Below the pieces are notes generated by a model that searched no databases, was not told the DNA's origin, and worked only from the letters and a program-made list of their open reading frames with translations. Positions 17,216 to 27,000 of a stretch of 64,000 nucleotides of DNA are shown here, piece by piece. A program made the translations under genes and the position numbers. Positions within the stretch are counted from its first letter, which is position 1; each line of letters opens with the position of its first letter. The stretch is from assembly GCF_000182745.2 (NCBI RefSeq), contig NC_016027.1, forward strand, positions 2,579,001 through 2,643,000, read 5' to 3'. This stretch comes from Komagataeibacter medellinensis NBRC 3288. GTDB taxonomy: Bacteria; Pseudomonadota; Alphaproteobacteria; Acetobacterales; Acetobacteraceae.

Positions 17216-18586
17216 ATGGCCGCAGACGAACTCACGGGACTGATCGGATATCTCGGTCAGGATGACTGGCAGGACTATTTCGCGGAAGTGCTCGGCGATC
17301 ACATCGGGCCGGCGCTGGAAGCGGGTGACATCACGTTCGGAGATCTGGCGGAGATGATCGGCCCCGACGTCGCCATGACGCTGTGGGGCTGTGCCTTTGA
17401 GGATTTTCTGGGGCAGGACTGGGATAACGACCGGAATATCGTTGATGTCTATCTGAAACGCCGGGGCTGGAAGGAAGGGCCGCGCAACAGCGCCTATATG
17501 CGTGCGCTCAGGGCTTCGGTCATGAGCCTGTATGAAGTCTCGGACATCAGACCCGGCCAGAGCTTCATGGCGCGTGACCTGCTGCGGAGGGGCGAGCCTG
17601 TTCTCGTGCATGAAGGCACCGCCACCCGGACGCTCAGACAGTGGGACCGGATTGCAGCGCGCCTTGTGCCGTCCGATGGAAAGACCATTCTGGCAGGCGG
17701 ACTGCTCGCCTATTCACGGGACGCCTGTGAGGATCTGGCCGCAAACCTTTACAAGGCGCTACGGAAAAAACGCGGCAAGGCGGAATTCCCGAAAGTGGAT
17801 ACGGAAACCCTGCGGGAACTTGCGCCGATGTTCACGCTAACCTGGCTGTTTCGGACGCTGGAAGACATGGCCCGGCAGATGGAGGGTCCGGCGCTGTTCA
17901 ATGGCGATGGCGAGGATCTGGTCTTCCATGAAGTATGTTTCCCGCTGGCGAAGGGCGTGACGCAGAAGAAGGTGGCGGATGCGCTTGAGGGCGTGGTGGC
18001 CCTGCGCCCAGAGAGCCGGTCGTTCTGGAACTGGCTGAAGGAGGGGGAGAGTGATCCTGTGCCATTGTCCGAACGGGATAAAAACGGACGGTTCCTGCGC
18101 ACCGAGATGGACGATGGTGCGATCGTATTGGGCACCCTGGAACTCAAGGGGCGGCAGTTACGGTTGCAGGTGAATTCGGAAAACCGTGCCGAACGTGGGC
18201 GTGCCATGCTGCAGGCCGTTCTGGGCACGCTCGTGGGCGCGCCCCTGACGCAGATCATGACACCGGTGCAGGCAATAGAGGAGCGGGAGCATGGTGGACG
18301 GGCTGCATCGCCAGACCTGCAGATCCTGCCTGAAGAGGAAGCGCGGATCATCGGGCAGATGCTGGAGCGCCATTACCGGCAGACGCTTGATGAGCCGGTT
18401 CCATCTCTGGGAAATATGACGCCGCGTGAGGCTGTTCGGACGGCTTCAGGACGTAAAAAGGTAGCCACCTGGCTGAAGGATATTGAAAACACGACAGCCC
18501 GTGCCCTGAAAAATGACGATGCGGGCGCTACTTACGATTTCGGATGGATGTGGCACGAACTTGGAATCACCACGCTCCGGAAATAG
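17216..18586 (+). CDS. Conserved protein of unknown function, 456 aa
   Basis: No recognised enzyme motif, signal peptide or membrane segment. The N-terminal 70 residues are acidic; a middle block reads VYLKRRGWKEGPRNSAYMRALRASVMSLYEVSDI and RDLLRRGEPVLVHEGTATRTLRQWDRIAARLVP; the C-terminal part contains LGNMTPREAVRTASGRKKVATWLKDIEN, a TPREA-type element I associate with unannotated C-terminal domains in several alphaproteobacterial proteins. GGAAAG lies 7 nt before ATG 17216. It is monocistronic and flanked by an IS3 fragment and a pseudogene, so it may be an acquired accessory gene. I do not assign a function. Confidence 0.7.
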   Translation: MAADELTGLIGYLGQDDWQDYFAEVLGDHIGPALEAGDITFGDLAEMIGPDVAMTLWGCAFEDFLGQDWDNDRNIVDVYLKRRGWKEGPRNSAYMRALRASVMSLYEVSDIRPGQSFMARDLLRRGEPVLVHEGTATRTLRQWDRIAARLVPSDGKTILAGGLLAYSRDACEDLAANLYKALRKKRGKAEFPKVDTETLRELAPMFTLTWLFRTLEDMARQMEGPALFNGDGEDLVFHEVCFPLAKGVTQKKVADALEGVVALRPESRSFWNWLKEGESDPVPLSERDKNGRFLRTEMDDGAIVLGTLELKGRQLRLQVNSENRAERGRAMLQAVLGTLVGAPLTQIMTPVQAIEEREHGGRAASPDLQILPEEEARIIGQMLERHYRQTLDEPVPSLGNMTPREAVRTASGRKKVATWLKDIENTTARALKNDDAGATYDFGWMWHELGITTLRK

Positions 18587-18734
18587 GCTGCTTGCACCCA
18601 CCTTCTGAACGCTCTGGATTAACTTATGCGGCGCTGCAAGCGGACATCATCTGTAGAATGTGGTGTCAAAAAACGGCACCTCACCGTTAACGTGGTGATA
18701 CCTGTCTATATGGCCGGGTATTCGGATAAAAACC

Positions 18735-19615
18735 ATGTCGAGGCCCGTTCTCGTTACCGGTGTGGGGCCAGTCAGGCTGATCATGGCCGCTGAACTGGCC
18801 CGGTATGGTCCTTGTGTCAGAATGATCGACAGGTTGCCGACCTGCACCACCCAGTCCTGCGTTTTGGCTATCTGGTCCCGGACGTTGGAACTGCTTGATG
18901 CATCGGGCTATGCGGATGCGTTTATCGCCACCGGGCTACGGGTAAGCGCTGTCCGTCTTTACGCGGGCAACAGGACACTTGCCCGGGTCCCGTTTGGAGC
19001 GATCGCCTTTTCCTTCAATTATCTGCTGATGCTTCTACAATCGCAAACCGAATGACTGCTGGCAGAACATCTCAAGGCTTTTGGTATAACGGTCGAACGC
19101 GGGTTCAAACTGACTGATTGTGTTGACAGGGATGACGGTGTTTCATGCATACGGGCGGCAGGATCGAGATGCTGGAAGCCGCGTGGCTCATCGGTTGCGA
19201 TGGTACGCATTCCATTGCTTGCACCAGAATGGGTCTGACATTCGAGGAAGACGCACTGCACGCGGAGTTTATCCTCGTTGATGTGCATATAGCGGAACTT
19301 GCGGCCCCGCCAGATGAGTCAGCGATTTTCTGGCATCCGGTCAGAGCATGAACATGCAGGATGTCTTCAATCTCGCCCGGAAACTGGCACTTGTCGAGCG
19401 GTAGGAAGCCAGACCAGGACTGCTGGGCAGCTACAGTATCGAACGCAGTCGTGTCGCGTGGCAGAAGCACGGGTCATGATCGCAGGTCATGCATCCTTGC
19501 TGATGCCCGAAATGTGCTGCTCTCCCCGGATAAAAACGGGATCTGGCTGGTGCGTCCCGATGGCTACGGCGCGGCTGCTGCAAAAAGTGGAAACTGGACC
19601 ATAATTGATATGGCC
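18735..19615 (+). pseudogene. FAD-dependent aromatic hydroxylase (PheA/TfdB-like) pseudogene
   Basis: The frame opens with MSRPVLVTGVGPVRLIMAAELARYG, a drifted GxGxxG motif, followed by TLELLDASGYADAFIATGLRV. It is broken by a TGA at 19053, continues in frame as LLAEHLKAFGITVERGFKL, shifts frame near 19140 to AAWLIGCDGTHSIACTRMGL (DG motif), then jumps straight to MNMQDVFNLARKLALVER with a TAG at 19402 and GLLGSYSIERSRVA. The usual substrate domain between these motifs is missing. The C-terminal thioredoxin-like end is seen as DKNGIWLVRPDGYGA. Non-functional. Confidence 0.8.
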
Positions 19616-19934
19616 CTAACAGACTATCAGATCGGGATTTTTTTTACGCAACAACATTTCTTGAATTATGAAAATAATAGAGTTCCCGATATAAAGAACA
19701 GAAATATGGTTTCATAAGTTATGAATAATATCCATTTCAGATCCCAATCCGGAATCTTGCTAAAACGGATTATAACACTTTGATGATATTCGGTCATGAA
19801 CCTGACAGATAACAACCGTCTTCAAGGCATATGTGAACTTCCCTTGGTCATGCGGCTTTGACCTGTGACTTTCAAACCATCTCTTTCAAAACAGATGGCT
19901 TTTGTAAAAAGGTTAATTTTCTGAAGGGGGTGCC

Positions 19935-20777
19935 TCATAACCGAAGCATGCCTGTAACCAGGGTCGTCGTTATGCCTCCAATCCAGATTTTTCCGTTTTC
20001 CAGATCGACATGCACGCGTCCGGCCCGACCGAGCCGGGTGCCCTGACTGGCAATGTAATGCTCAGGTGCCAGCCCACGGCCTATGAGCCACTGTGCCAGC
20101 CCGGCGTTCAGGCTTCCCGTCACGGGGTCTTCGTTCACCCCGCAACCCATGGCAAAGGCGCGCACCTCGAACTGGACCTGTTTTCCATCCTGTATGGCAT
20201 CCCATGGACCTATGACACCAATACTCAGATCGGACAGGGCTGCGTAATCCGGTTCGAGCGCCAGGACCTCTTTTCGCGACCCAAGCATAATGGATAGCCA
20301 CCCCGGTCCATTGTCAGTCCATGCCGCTGCCCGAATGGACGAGGGTGCAATCTTTAGCCCTGCTGCAACACGGTGCAGCAGGTCCGGTTCCACCAATCCA
20401 GACCGCTGCAACGGGGGAGCAGCAAAAGCAAGGTAGCCGTTATGGGAGCGTACCGGCACAAGACCCAGACCACATTCTTGTATGATCATATGCCTACGTG
20501 GCTGGCCACCTGCGGCCAGCCAGGCGTGACAACTGCCCAGGGTAGGGTGGCCTGCAAATGGCAGTTCGGTCTGCGGTGTAAAAATACGGACCCTGTAGTC
20601 TGCCTCCAGCGTGGTTGGGCGGAGTAGAAATGTTGTTTCACTCAGGTTTGTCCAGTTGGCAAAAGCGGACATCTGTTCGGTGGTCAGGGTATCTGCACCG
20701 ATCACCACGGCAACCGGATTGCCTTTGGTCGGTTCTGAAGAAAATACGTCAATCTGCTGAAACTGCAATTCAGCCAT
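19935..20777 (-). CDS. PhzF-family isomerase/epimerase
   Basis: 280 aa from ATG 20777 (MAELQFQQIDVFSSEPTKGNPVAVV); the open frame extends further upstream but without family similarity. Signatures of the diaminopimelate-epimerase-like PhzF fold are the GNPVAVV opening, NLSETTFLL with the catalytic Glu near residue 45, LPFAGHPTLGSCHAWL near residue 75 and NEDPVTGSLNAGLAQWL near residue 210. The true substrate is unknown outside phenazine producers, and no phenazine genes are present. It is followed upstream (13 nt) by the acetyltransferase gene on the same strand. Confidence 0.9.
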   Translation of the reverse strand: MAELQFQQIDVFSSEPTKGNPVAVVIGADTLTTEQMSAFANWTNLSETTFLLRPTTLEADYRVRIFTPQTELPFAGHPTLGSCHAWLAAGGQPRRHMIIQECGLGLVPVRSHNGYLAFAAPPLQRSGLVEPDLLHRVAAGLKIAPSSIRAAAWTDNGPGWLSIMLGSRKEVLALEPDYAALSDLSIGVIGPWDAIQDGKQVQFEVRAFAMGCGVNEDPVTGSLNAGLAQWLIGRGLAPEHYIASQGTRLGRAGRVHVDLENGKIWIGGITTTLVTGMLRL

Positions 20778-20790
20778 GGTTGCTTGCCCG

Positions 20791-21351
20791 TTAAGTAATC
20801 TGCCGAGAATGTAAACCAGTGTGCAAAGGTCGTGCCGGATTGCCTGCCACGGTTGCGTCAGCAGCCACATCATGCGTGACGACGCTGCCAGCCCCGATAA
20901 TGGCATTATCCCCGATCGTGATACCGGGCAGAATGATGGCACCGCCGCCGATCCAGACATTTCTACCGATAGTAATGGGGCGGCCGAATTCCAGCATTTT
21001 CTGGCGTAATGCAGCGTCTCGGGGGTGATCAGCGCTCAGGATCTGGACGCCGGGGCCAATCTGCGCGCCATCCCCGATTCTGATGGGTACAACATCAAGC
21101 ACGATGCAGTTGAAATTGAGGAACACATTGTCCCCCAGAAAGATATTATAACCATAATCACAATGGAAAGGTGGCCGGATACAGGCGTTCTCTCCAACTG
21201 CGCCCAGTCGTTCAGGCAGGGACCCATTCAGGTTATTGTACCGGACAAGCCATTGAGCACATTGCGCCATATCGTGTTGCAGTTCGGGGTCGCTGGCGGA
21301 ATACAGATCGCCAGCCAGCATTTTCTGTTTCTCGCTTCGGTAGGGTATCAT
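20791..21351 (-). CDS. Sugar O-acetyltransferase, maltose/galactoside acetyltransferase-like
   Basis: 186 aa. MIPYRSEKQKMLAGDLYSASDPELQHD is the Mac N-terminal domain, followed by left-handed parallel beta-helix hexapeptide repeats (GDNVFLNFNCIVLDVVPIRIGDG, IGPGVQILSADHPRDAALRQ, IGRNVWIGGGAIILPGITIGDNAIIGAGSVVTHDV). The catalytic His is in the SADHP segment. Transfers acetyl from acetyl-CoA to a sugar. The ATG at 21351 overlaps the stop of a short upstream frame (ATGA at 21348-21351). Confidence 0.9.
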   Translation of the reverse strand: MIPYRSEKQKMLAGDLYSASDPELQHDMAQCAQWLVRYNNLNGSLPERLGAVGENACIRPPFHCDYGYNIFLGDNVFLNFNCIVLDVVPIRIGDGAQIGPGVQILSADHPRDAALRQKMLEFGRPITIGRNVWIGGGAIILPGITIGDNAIIGAGSVVTHDVAADATVAGNPARPLHTGLHSRQIT

Positions 21352-21660
21352 GTCAGGCCATGCACCGTCTTGTTGAGTGGCGGAGTCAATCGCCAGTCAG
21401 AAAAACGCACCGTAATGCCTTTGCGCTCCGGCGTGCAACACATCGGGCCTACCGTGTATGGTGGCAGATCATAACCTCCGTTACCGTGAACATGCACATG
21501 ACGGGCCCCGACACGCAGATGATGATACGATCGGCAAGCCCTGCTGTTCTGGATGAACGGCCTGTTTAAAAAAATACATTGCCTGCAAGCTGGCGGTTGC
21601 ACTACGGGGCTGCGTGTCACCACACCGGGGGGCAGGCGGCCTGGCCTGTACACGTCTGAT

Positions 21661-21987
21661 AAAAGGGAGTGTTCCAGACCCTTCCCGATATCCTGGTCAT
21701 GCGCGGCGGTATGATCGTGCAGGCTATCGATACCAAATGGAAACGCCTGACCCGCCGGATGGATGACCCCAAACAGGATGTCAGCCAGAGCGATGTCTAC
21801 CAGATGATGGCTCATGCACGGATCTATGACTGTCGGCGGCTCATGCTGCTCTACCCGCACCATGCGGGGCTGGAGGCGGCGGTGTATTATATCCCCCAAC
21901 GGCCCGACCAACTGGATGTGAACAGTAGACATGGCCAACATCACCGGCCTGCCGGACCGGCTGCGCGCACTCTGTGCCGGGTGCTGA
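21661..21987 (+). pseudogene. McrC-family restriction subunit, C-terminal remnant
   Basis: The + strand reads FQTLPDILVMRGGMIVQAIDTKWKRL, then DVSQSDVYQMMAHARIYDCRRLMLLYPHHAGL. This matches the PD-(D/E)xK nuclease region of McrC-like proteins (DUF2357/LlaJI), with PDILV and DTKWK as the metal-binding motif. A one-base frameshift near 21922 restores TVDMANITGLPDRLRALC before the TGA at 21985. The N-terminal part and the partner GTPase McrB are absent, so this is a dead remnant of a methylation-dependent restriction system. Confidence 0.75.
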
Positions 21988-22046
21988 CCTGCGGGCGGGA
22001 AGCCAGCGCCGATAATCGGTAACCGCAATCTGGTACGCGCCGCCGG

Positions 22047-22751
22047 TCACGCTGCCGGTGCGCGGCATCCATTCTCCAGCCCCGCAAGGAAAATTCGTAC
22101 CGCGCACTCGAAGCGCGGGCGGATCATGCGGTCGATCCATGATGGCTCCGATGCACAGGCCAGGTTCTGCAGCATCAGGTCGCCAATCGTCATGCCGAAA
22201 AGCATGTTGCCATACATCGCAACATCTTCCACCTTGTACCCTTCCCGCCGCATGTAGCACGACAGCCAGTTGGTCAGGACATTATCCCGGCCGCCACAGC
22301 GCAGGCTGGTCAGGATCTGGCGGATGTCAGCCGATTCCTGCGATTCCGTGATCAGCGCGCGGATCAGGCTTATCCGGTCGGGGCGCAGGATGATCCCGCC
22401 CAGCGCCAGCAGCAGGTTTGTCAGTTCGTTCGCGGGGTCTGTTATGTCATGGCAGAACGGGGCCGTAACATTGAACAGCCGGCTGCTGACCAGTGTGTGG
22501 AACAGGTCCTGCTTGGAATTGAACATCTGGTACAGCGTGCGCTTGGACATGGCGGAATGCTGCGCCACCTTGTCCATGGATGCGGCATGGTAGCCACATT
22601 CCTGCAGCACCGTGCTGGCCGCGTCGAGTATCCGCTCGCGCCGTTCGCATTCTTCCATTTCCGGCGGTCGGCCTGGACCACGCCTGCGACTGTCGCATCC
22701 GTCAGGGGAAGGCAGTTGCACTTCATGTCCATTCTTACTCATTCGTAACAT
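22047..22751 (-). CDS. TetR-family transcriptional regulator of the adjacent RND pump
   Basis: 234 aa. The N-terminal HTH reads RERILDAASTVLQECGYHAASMDKVAQHSAMSKRTLYQMFNSKQDLFHTLV, typical of TetR/AcrR; the remainder is the helical ligand domain. A basic, proline-rich leader (RRRGPGRPPEMEECERR) precedes it. It is divergent from the RND efflux operon at 22935 with about 180 bp between starts, the standard arrangement for a local repressor. An alternative start is ATG 22742. Confidence 0.9.
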   Translation of the reverse strand: MLRMSKNGHEVQLPSPDGCDSRRRGPGRPPEMEECERRERILDAASTVLQECGYHAASMDKVAQHSAMSKRTLYQMFNSKQDLFHTLVSSRLFNVTAPFCHDITDPANELTNLLLALGGIILRPDRISLIRALITESQESADIRQILTSLRCGGRDNVLTNWLSCYMRREGYKVEDVAMYGNMLFGMTIGDLMLQNLACASEPSWIDRMIRPRFECAVRIFLAGLENGCRAPAA

Positions 22752-22806
22752 GCTCCGACCGATTTTACACGGAAGCCCAGCTTGACCGTCTTATGGAGAC
22801 GATATA

Positions 22807-22837
22807 GTTTTCTATTCATTGAAAACCAAATGGTTTC
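22807..22837. promoter_or_regulatory. Candidate TetR operator between regulator and RND operon
   Basis: Two overlapping inverted repeats occur in the divergent spacer: GTTTTC-N8-GAAAAC at 22807-22826 and the near-palindrome GAAAACCAAATGGTTTC at 22821-22837. Position between divergent starts and symmetry fit a TetR-type site, but the evidence is sequence symmetry only. Confidence 0.4.
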
Positions 22838-22934
22838 GTTATTTGGCGTTCCTGTGGCAGCCATGTGTGGCACACGACATGGACGTTGCCCGGAAACATA
22901 TTCTACATAGCGGCGAACAGGCCGGTTGGTGACC

Positions 22935-24092
22935 ATGATGCATTACTCCCGTATCGTAGCCCCGGCGGCACTGATACTGTCTCTTGCGGCCTGCCAGCGG
23001 CATGCAGCCGCCCCCAAGCTGCCGCCCCAGCCGGTCAGGGTGGTTACCCTCCAGGCGCAGCCGGTACAGATTACGACCCAACTGCCCGGCCGGACCGAGG
23101 CGTTTGAAATCGCACAGGTGCGACCGCAGGTCAGTGGAGTGATCCAGAAGCGCCTGTTCCAGGAAGGCACGGATGTACAGGCTGGCCAACAGCTGTACCA
23201 GATTGATCCCGGCATCTATCAGGCTGCTGTGGATACGGCGCAGGGTCAGCTTCTGCATGCCCAGGCCAATGAGGTAACAGCCCGTGCCAAGCTGAACCGC
23301 TACGGGCCGCTGCTCAAGGCGCATGCCGTAAGTCAACAGGAATATGACGACGCCCTTGCCGCCGAGCGTGGGGCGCAGGGCGATATCCAGGCCGCCAAGG
23401 GCCAGCTTGAACGGGCGATGGTCGATCTGGGCTATACGCACATGAATGCGCCCATTACCGGGCGGATCGGTCGTTCGATCCTGACCGTGGGCGCGCTGGT
23501 TACCGCCAGCCAGACCAATAACGTGGCGATCGTAACCCGGCTCGATCCGATTTATGTGGACGTGAACCTGCCCGCGACCGAACTGCTGCGCTTCAAGCGT
23601 GAACTGGCGCAGGGGCGGCTGACGCGCGTGGGCGACAACGCGGCCAGCATTACCATCGCGCTGGAGGATGGTACGACCTACGAGCATTCCGGTCGCATGG
23701 AATTTTCCGAAGTCAATGTGGATGAAACAACCGCTACCGTGGTGGTGCGTGCGGTCATGCCCAACCCCGAGCGCCTGTTGCTGCCGGGCATGTATGTCCG
23801 TGCCCAGTTGGCGGAAGGTATTGACCCCGCCGCCCTGCTGGTGCCGCAGGAAGGCGTGCTGCGCAATTCTCACGGGGATCCGCAGGTGTGGGTGGTGGAT
23901 GCCGACAACAAGGTTAGCCTGCGCCCGGTCGTGGTGGGGCAGGCTATCGGCACGAACTGGCTTGTGACCGCTGGCCTGAAAAGCGGCGAGCGCGTGGTGG
24001 TGCAGGGCATACAGAAAATTCATGCCGGCGATACGGTGACCCCCACCGATGCTGCCGCCACAGATGCGGCCGTCCCGGCCAAGGCAGGATAA
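22935..24092 (+). CDS. RND efflux periplasmic adaptor (membrane fusion lipoprotein, AcrA/MexA type)
   Basis: 385 aa from ATG 22935 (or 22938). The leader MMHYSRIVAPAALILSLAAC ends in a lipobox, LAAC, so the mature protein should be a lipoprotein of the inner membrane facing the periplasm. Adaptor motifs include LPGRTEAFEIAQVRPQVSGVI, the hairpin with LLKAHAVSQQEYDDALAA, and MNAPITGRIGRS. It links the inner-membrane pump to the outer-membrane channel. First gene of a three-gene operon; the pump starts 6 nt downstream. Confidence 0.93.
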   Translation: MMHYSRIVAPAALILSLAACQRHAAAPKLPPQPVRVVTLQAQPVQITTQLPGRTEAFEIAQVRPQVSGVIQKRLFQEGTDVQAGQQLYQIDPGIYQAAVDTAQGQLLHAQANEVTARAKLNRYGPLLKAHAVSQQEYDDALAAERGAQGDIQAAKGQLERAMVDLGYTHMNAPITGRIGRSILTVGALVTASQTNNVAIVTRLDPIYVDVNLPATELLRFKRELAQGRLTRVGDNAASITIALEDGTTYEHSGRMEFSEVNVDETTATVVVRAVMPNPERLLLPGMYVRAQLAEGIDPAALLVPQEGVLRNSHGDPQVWVVDADNKVSLRPVVVGQAIGTNWLVTAGLKSGERVVVQGIQKIHAGDTVTPTDAAATDAAVPAKAG

Positions 24093-24098
24093 CGCCTC

Positions 24099-27000
24099 AT
24101 GTCATTGTCGCGCTTCTTCATTGACCGGCCTGTCTTTGCGTGGGTGATCGGGCTGATCATCATGCTTGTGGGCGGAGTCTCCATCTTCAGGCTGCCCATT
24201 GCGCAGTATCCCTCCATCGCGCCGCCACAGATTGCCATAACGGTCACCTATCCCGGTGCGTCCGCCGATACGGTGAACGATACGGTCGTGCGCCCGATCC
24301 TGCAGCAGATGTTCGGCCTCGATCATCTGGAATATATTTCGTCCCAGTCCTATGCCTCGGGACAGATGGAAATCGACCTGACCTTCGCGCAGGGGACCAA
24401 CCCCGACATCGCGCAGGTGCAGGTGCAGAACAAGCTGCAACTGGCCCAGCCCAAGCTGCCGCAGGAAGTTACGGCGCAGGGGCTGAGCATTACCAAGGCC
24501 GTCAAGAACTTCATGATGGTCATTGCCTTCATCTCGACCGATAACAGCATGACGGGCGCTGATATCGCGGATTATGTGGCTTCTAACATTTCCGATCCGC
24601 TCAGCCGTGTGACCGGCGTGGGGGACCACACGCTGTTCGGCGCGGAATACGCTATGCGGATCTGGCTCGACCCTTCAAAGCTGTACAAATACGCCCTGAC
24701 GGTTGGCGACGTGCAGACCGCGATCCAGACGCAGAACATCCAGGTTTCATCGGGTGAACTGGGTGGTGTGCCCGCCACCAAGGGCGCGCGGCTGGATGCG
24801 ACCATCATCGGCCCGACCCGCCTGCATTCGCCCGAGGAGTTCGGCAAGATCCTGCTCAAGGTGCAGCAGGATGGCTCGCAGGTGCGCATACGCGATGTGG
24901 CGCGCGTGGAACTGGGACCGCAGACCTACAATACCCATTCCTTCTACAACAATATGCCGGCTTCGGGCATGGCCCTGAAGCTTGCACCGGGGGCCAACCA
25001 GCTCCAGACCGAAACTGCGGTGCGCGAGCAGATAAAGGAACTCGAACAGTTCTTCCCGCCCGGGCTCAAGACCGTCTATCCGCTGGATACCGAGCCGTTC
25101 ATCGTCCTGTCGATCAAGGAAGTGGTCATCACGCTGGCGGAAGCGATCGTGCTGGTGTTCCTGGTGATGCTGGTCTTCCTGCAGAACTTCCGCGCCACCC
25201 TGATCCCCACCATCGCGGTGCCGGTGGTGCTGCTGGGTACGTTTGGCATCCTTGCCGCCCTTGGCTTTTCCATCAATACGCTGACCATGCTGGCCATGGT
25301 GCTGGCGGTGGGCCTTCTGGTGGATGACGCCATCGTGGTGGTCGAGAATGTCGAGCGCGTGATGACGGAGAAGAAACTCTCCCCCCCCGAAGCGGCCCGC
25401 CAGTCCATGGATGAGATCTCGGGCGCGCTGGTTGGCATCGTTCTGGTGCTTACCGCAGTGTTCCTGCCCATGGCCGCGTTTGGCGGGTCCACGGGGGTGA
25501 TTTACCGGCAGTTCTCCATCACCATTGTCGCGGCCATGTGGCTTTCGGTTCTGGTGGCCATGGTCATGACACCGGCCCTGTGCGCCACCATGCTCAAGCC
25601 TGGCACGCATGAAAAGACAACGGGTGCCGCGGGCTGGTTCAACCGCCACTTCAGCCGGTTGACCAATGGCTACCAGAATGGTGTGAACCGCGTGCTGGGC
25701 CATGCCGGCGTGTCCATGCTGGCGTTCGTTGTGATTACGGTCGGGGTGGGCTTCCTGTTTATGCGCCTGCCCACGGGCTTCCTGCCCGATGAGGACCAGG
25801 GCCTGATCTTTGGCCAGATCACCATGCCACCCAGTTCCACCCTGGAGCAGACGGCGGCGGTCAACCACATGGTTGCGGACTATATCCTCAAGACCGAAGG
25901 CAGGAATGTTGAATCCGTTTATTCCATGAACGGATTCAACTTTGCAGGCCAGGGGCAGAGTGCTGGCGCTTTCTTCATCCGGCTCAAGGACTGGGATGAC
26001 CGCCCCGCCGCATCACAGACATCGGCTGCGATTGCCATGCGCATCATGATGCATTTCTGGATGAATCCGGCCGCCCAGATATTTGCCATCAACCCGCCTG
26101 CCGTACTGGAACTGGGCAACGCCACCGGGTTTGATGTGGAACTGGAAGACCGTGGCCACCTTGGTCATGCCAGGATGCTGGAAGCGCGCAACATGGTGCT
26201 GGGTCTTGCGGCCAAGGACCATCGTCTGACCGCCGTGCGCCCTAACGGCATGGAGGACGCAGCGCAGTACCATCTGGATATCGACCGTGAGAAAGCCAAT
26301 GCGCTGGGCCTCACCATTGCCGATATCAACACCACCATCGAAGGGGCGCTGGGGTCGATCTATGTCAACCAGTTCCTGCGGGATGACCGTGTGAAGCAGG
26401 TCTATATCCAGGGCGAACCCGATGCGCGCATGATCCCTGATGACCTGAACAAATGGTACATCCGCAACGCAACCGGCGCGATGGTTCCGTTCAATGCCTT
26501 TGTATCCGGGCAGTGGATCATGGGACCGCAGAAGGTGGAGGACTATAACGGCCTGAACGCCTTTGAAATTCTTGGTCAGCCTGCCGCCGGTTACAGTTCG
26601 GGTGACTCGATTGCCGCCATCAAGGATGTGCTGGCCAAGCTGCCGCCGGGCGTTGGGTATGAGTGGACCGGCCTGTCGTATGAGCAGATGGCATCAGGCG
26701 CCTCCACCGGCCCGCTTTATGCGCTGGCGCTCATTGTCATCCTGTTCTGTCTGGCCGCACTGTACGAAAGCTGGGCCATTCCGTTTGCCGTGCTGCTGGT
26801 CATCCCGCTAGGCGTGCTGGGGGCGATTGTCGCAACCTTGGGGCGGGGCCTTGCCAATGATGTCTATTTTCAGGTTGGCCTGCTGACCACGGTGGGGCTG
26901 GCGGTGAAGAATGCCATCCTGATCGTGGAATTCGCCAAGGCGTTTTTCGAGAATGGCGCCACACTGGAGGAATCGGTGCTGGAAGCCGGGCGCGAGCGCC

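Noticed and set aside
21348-21545. Minus-strand open frame ending in an ATGA overlap with the acetyltransferase (contains VHVHGNGGYDLPPYTVGPM)
   Set aside because: It looks protein-like and the overlap is suggestive, but there is no start codon with a ribosome binding site and I recognise no family. Possibly the tail of a deleted gene; not called.
24747-25868. Long His/Gly/Arg-rich minus-strand open frame opposite the RND permease
   Set aside because: Composition is the usual antisense shadow of a high-GC coding frame; the RND frame is intact and well conserved.
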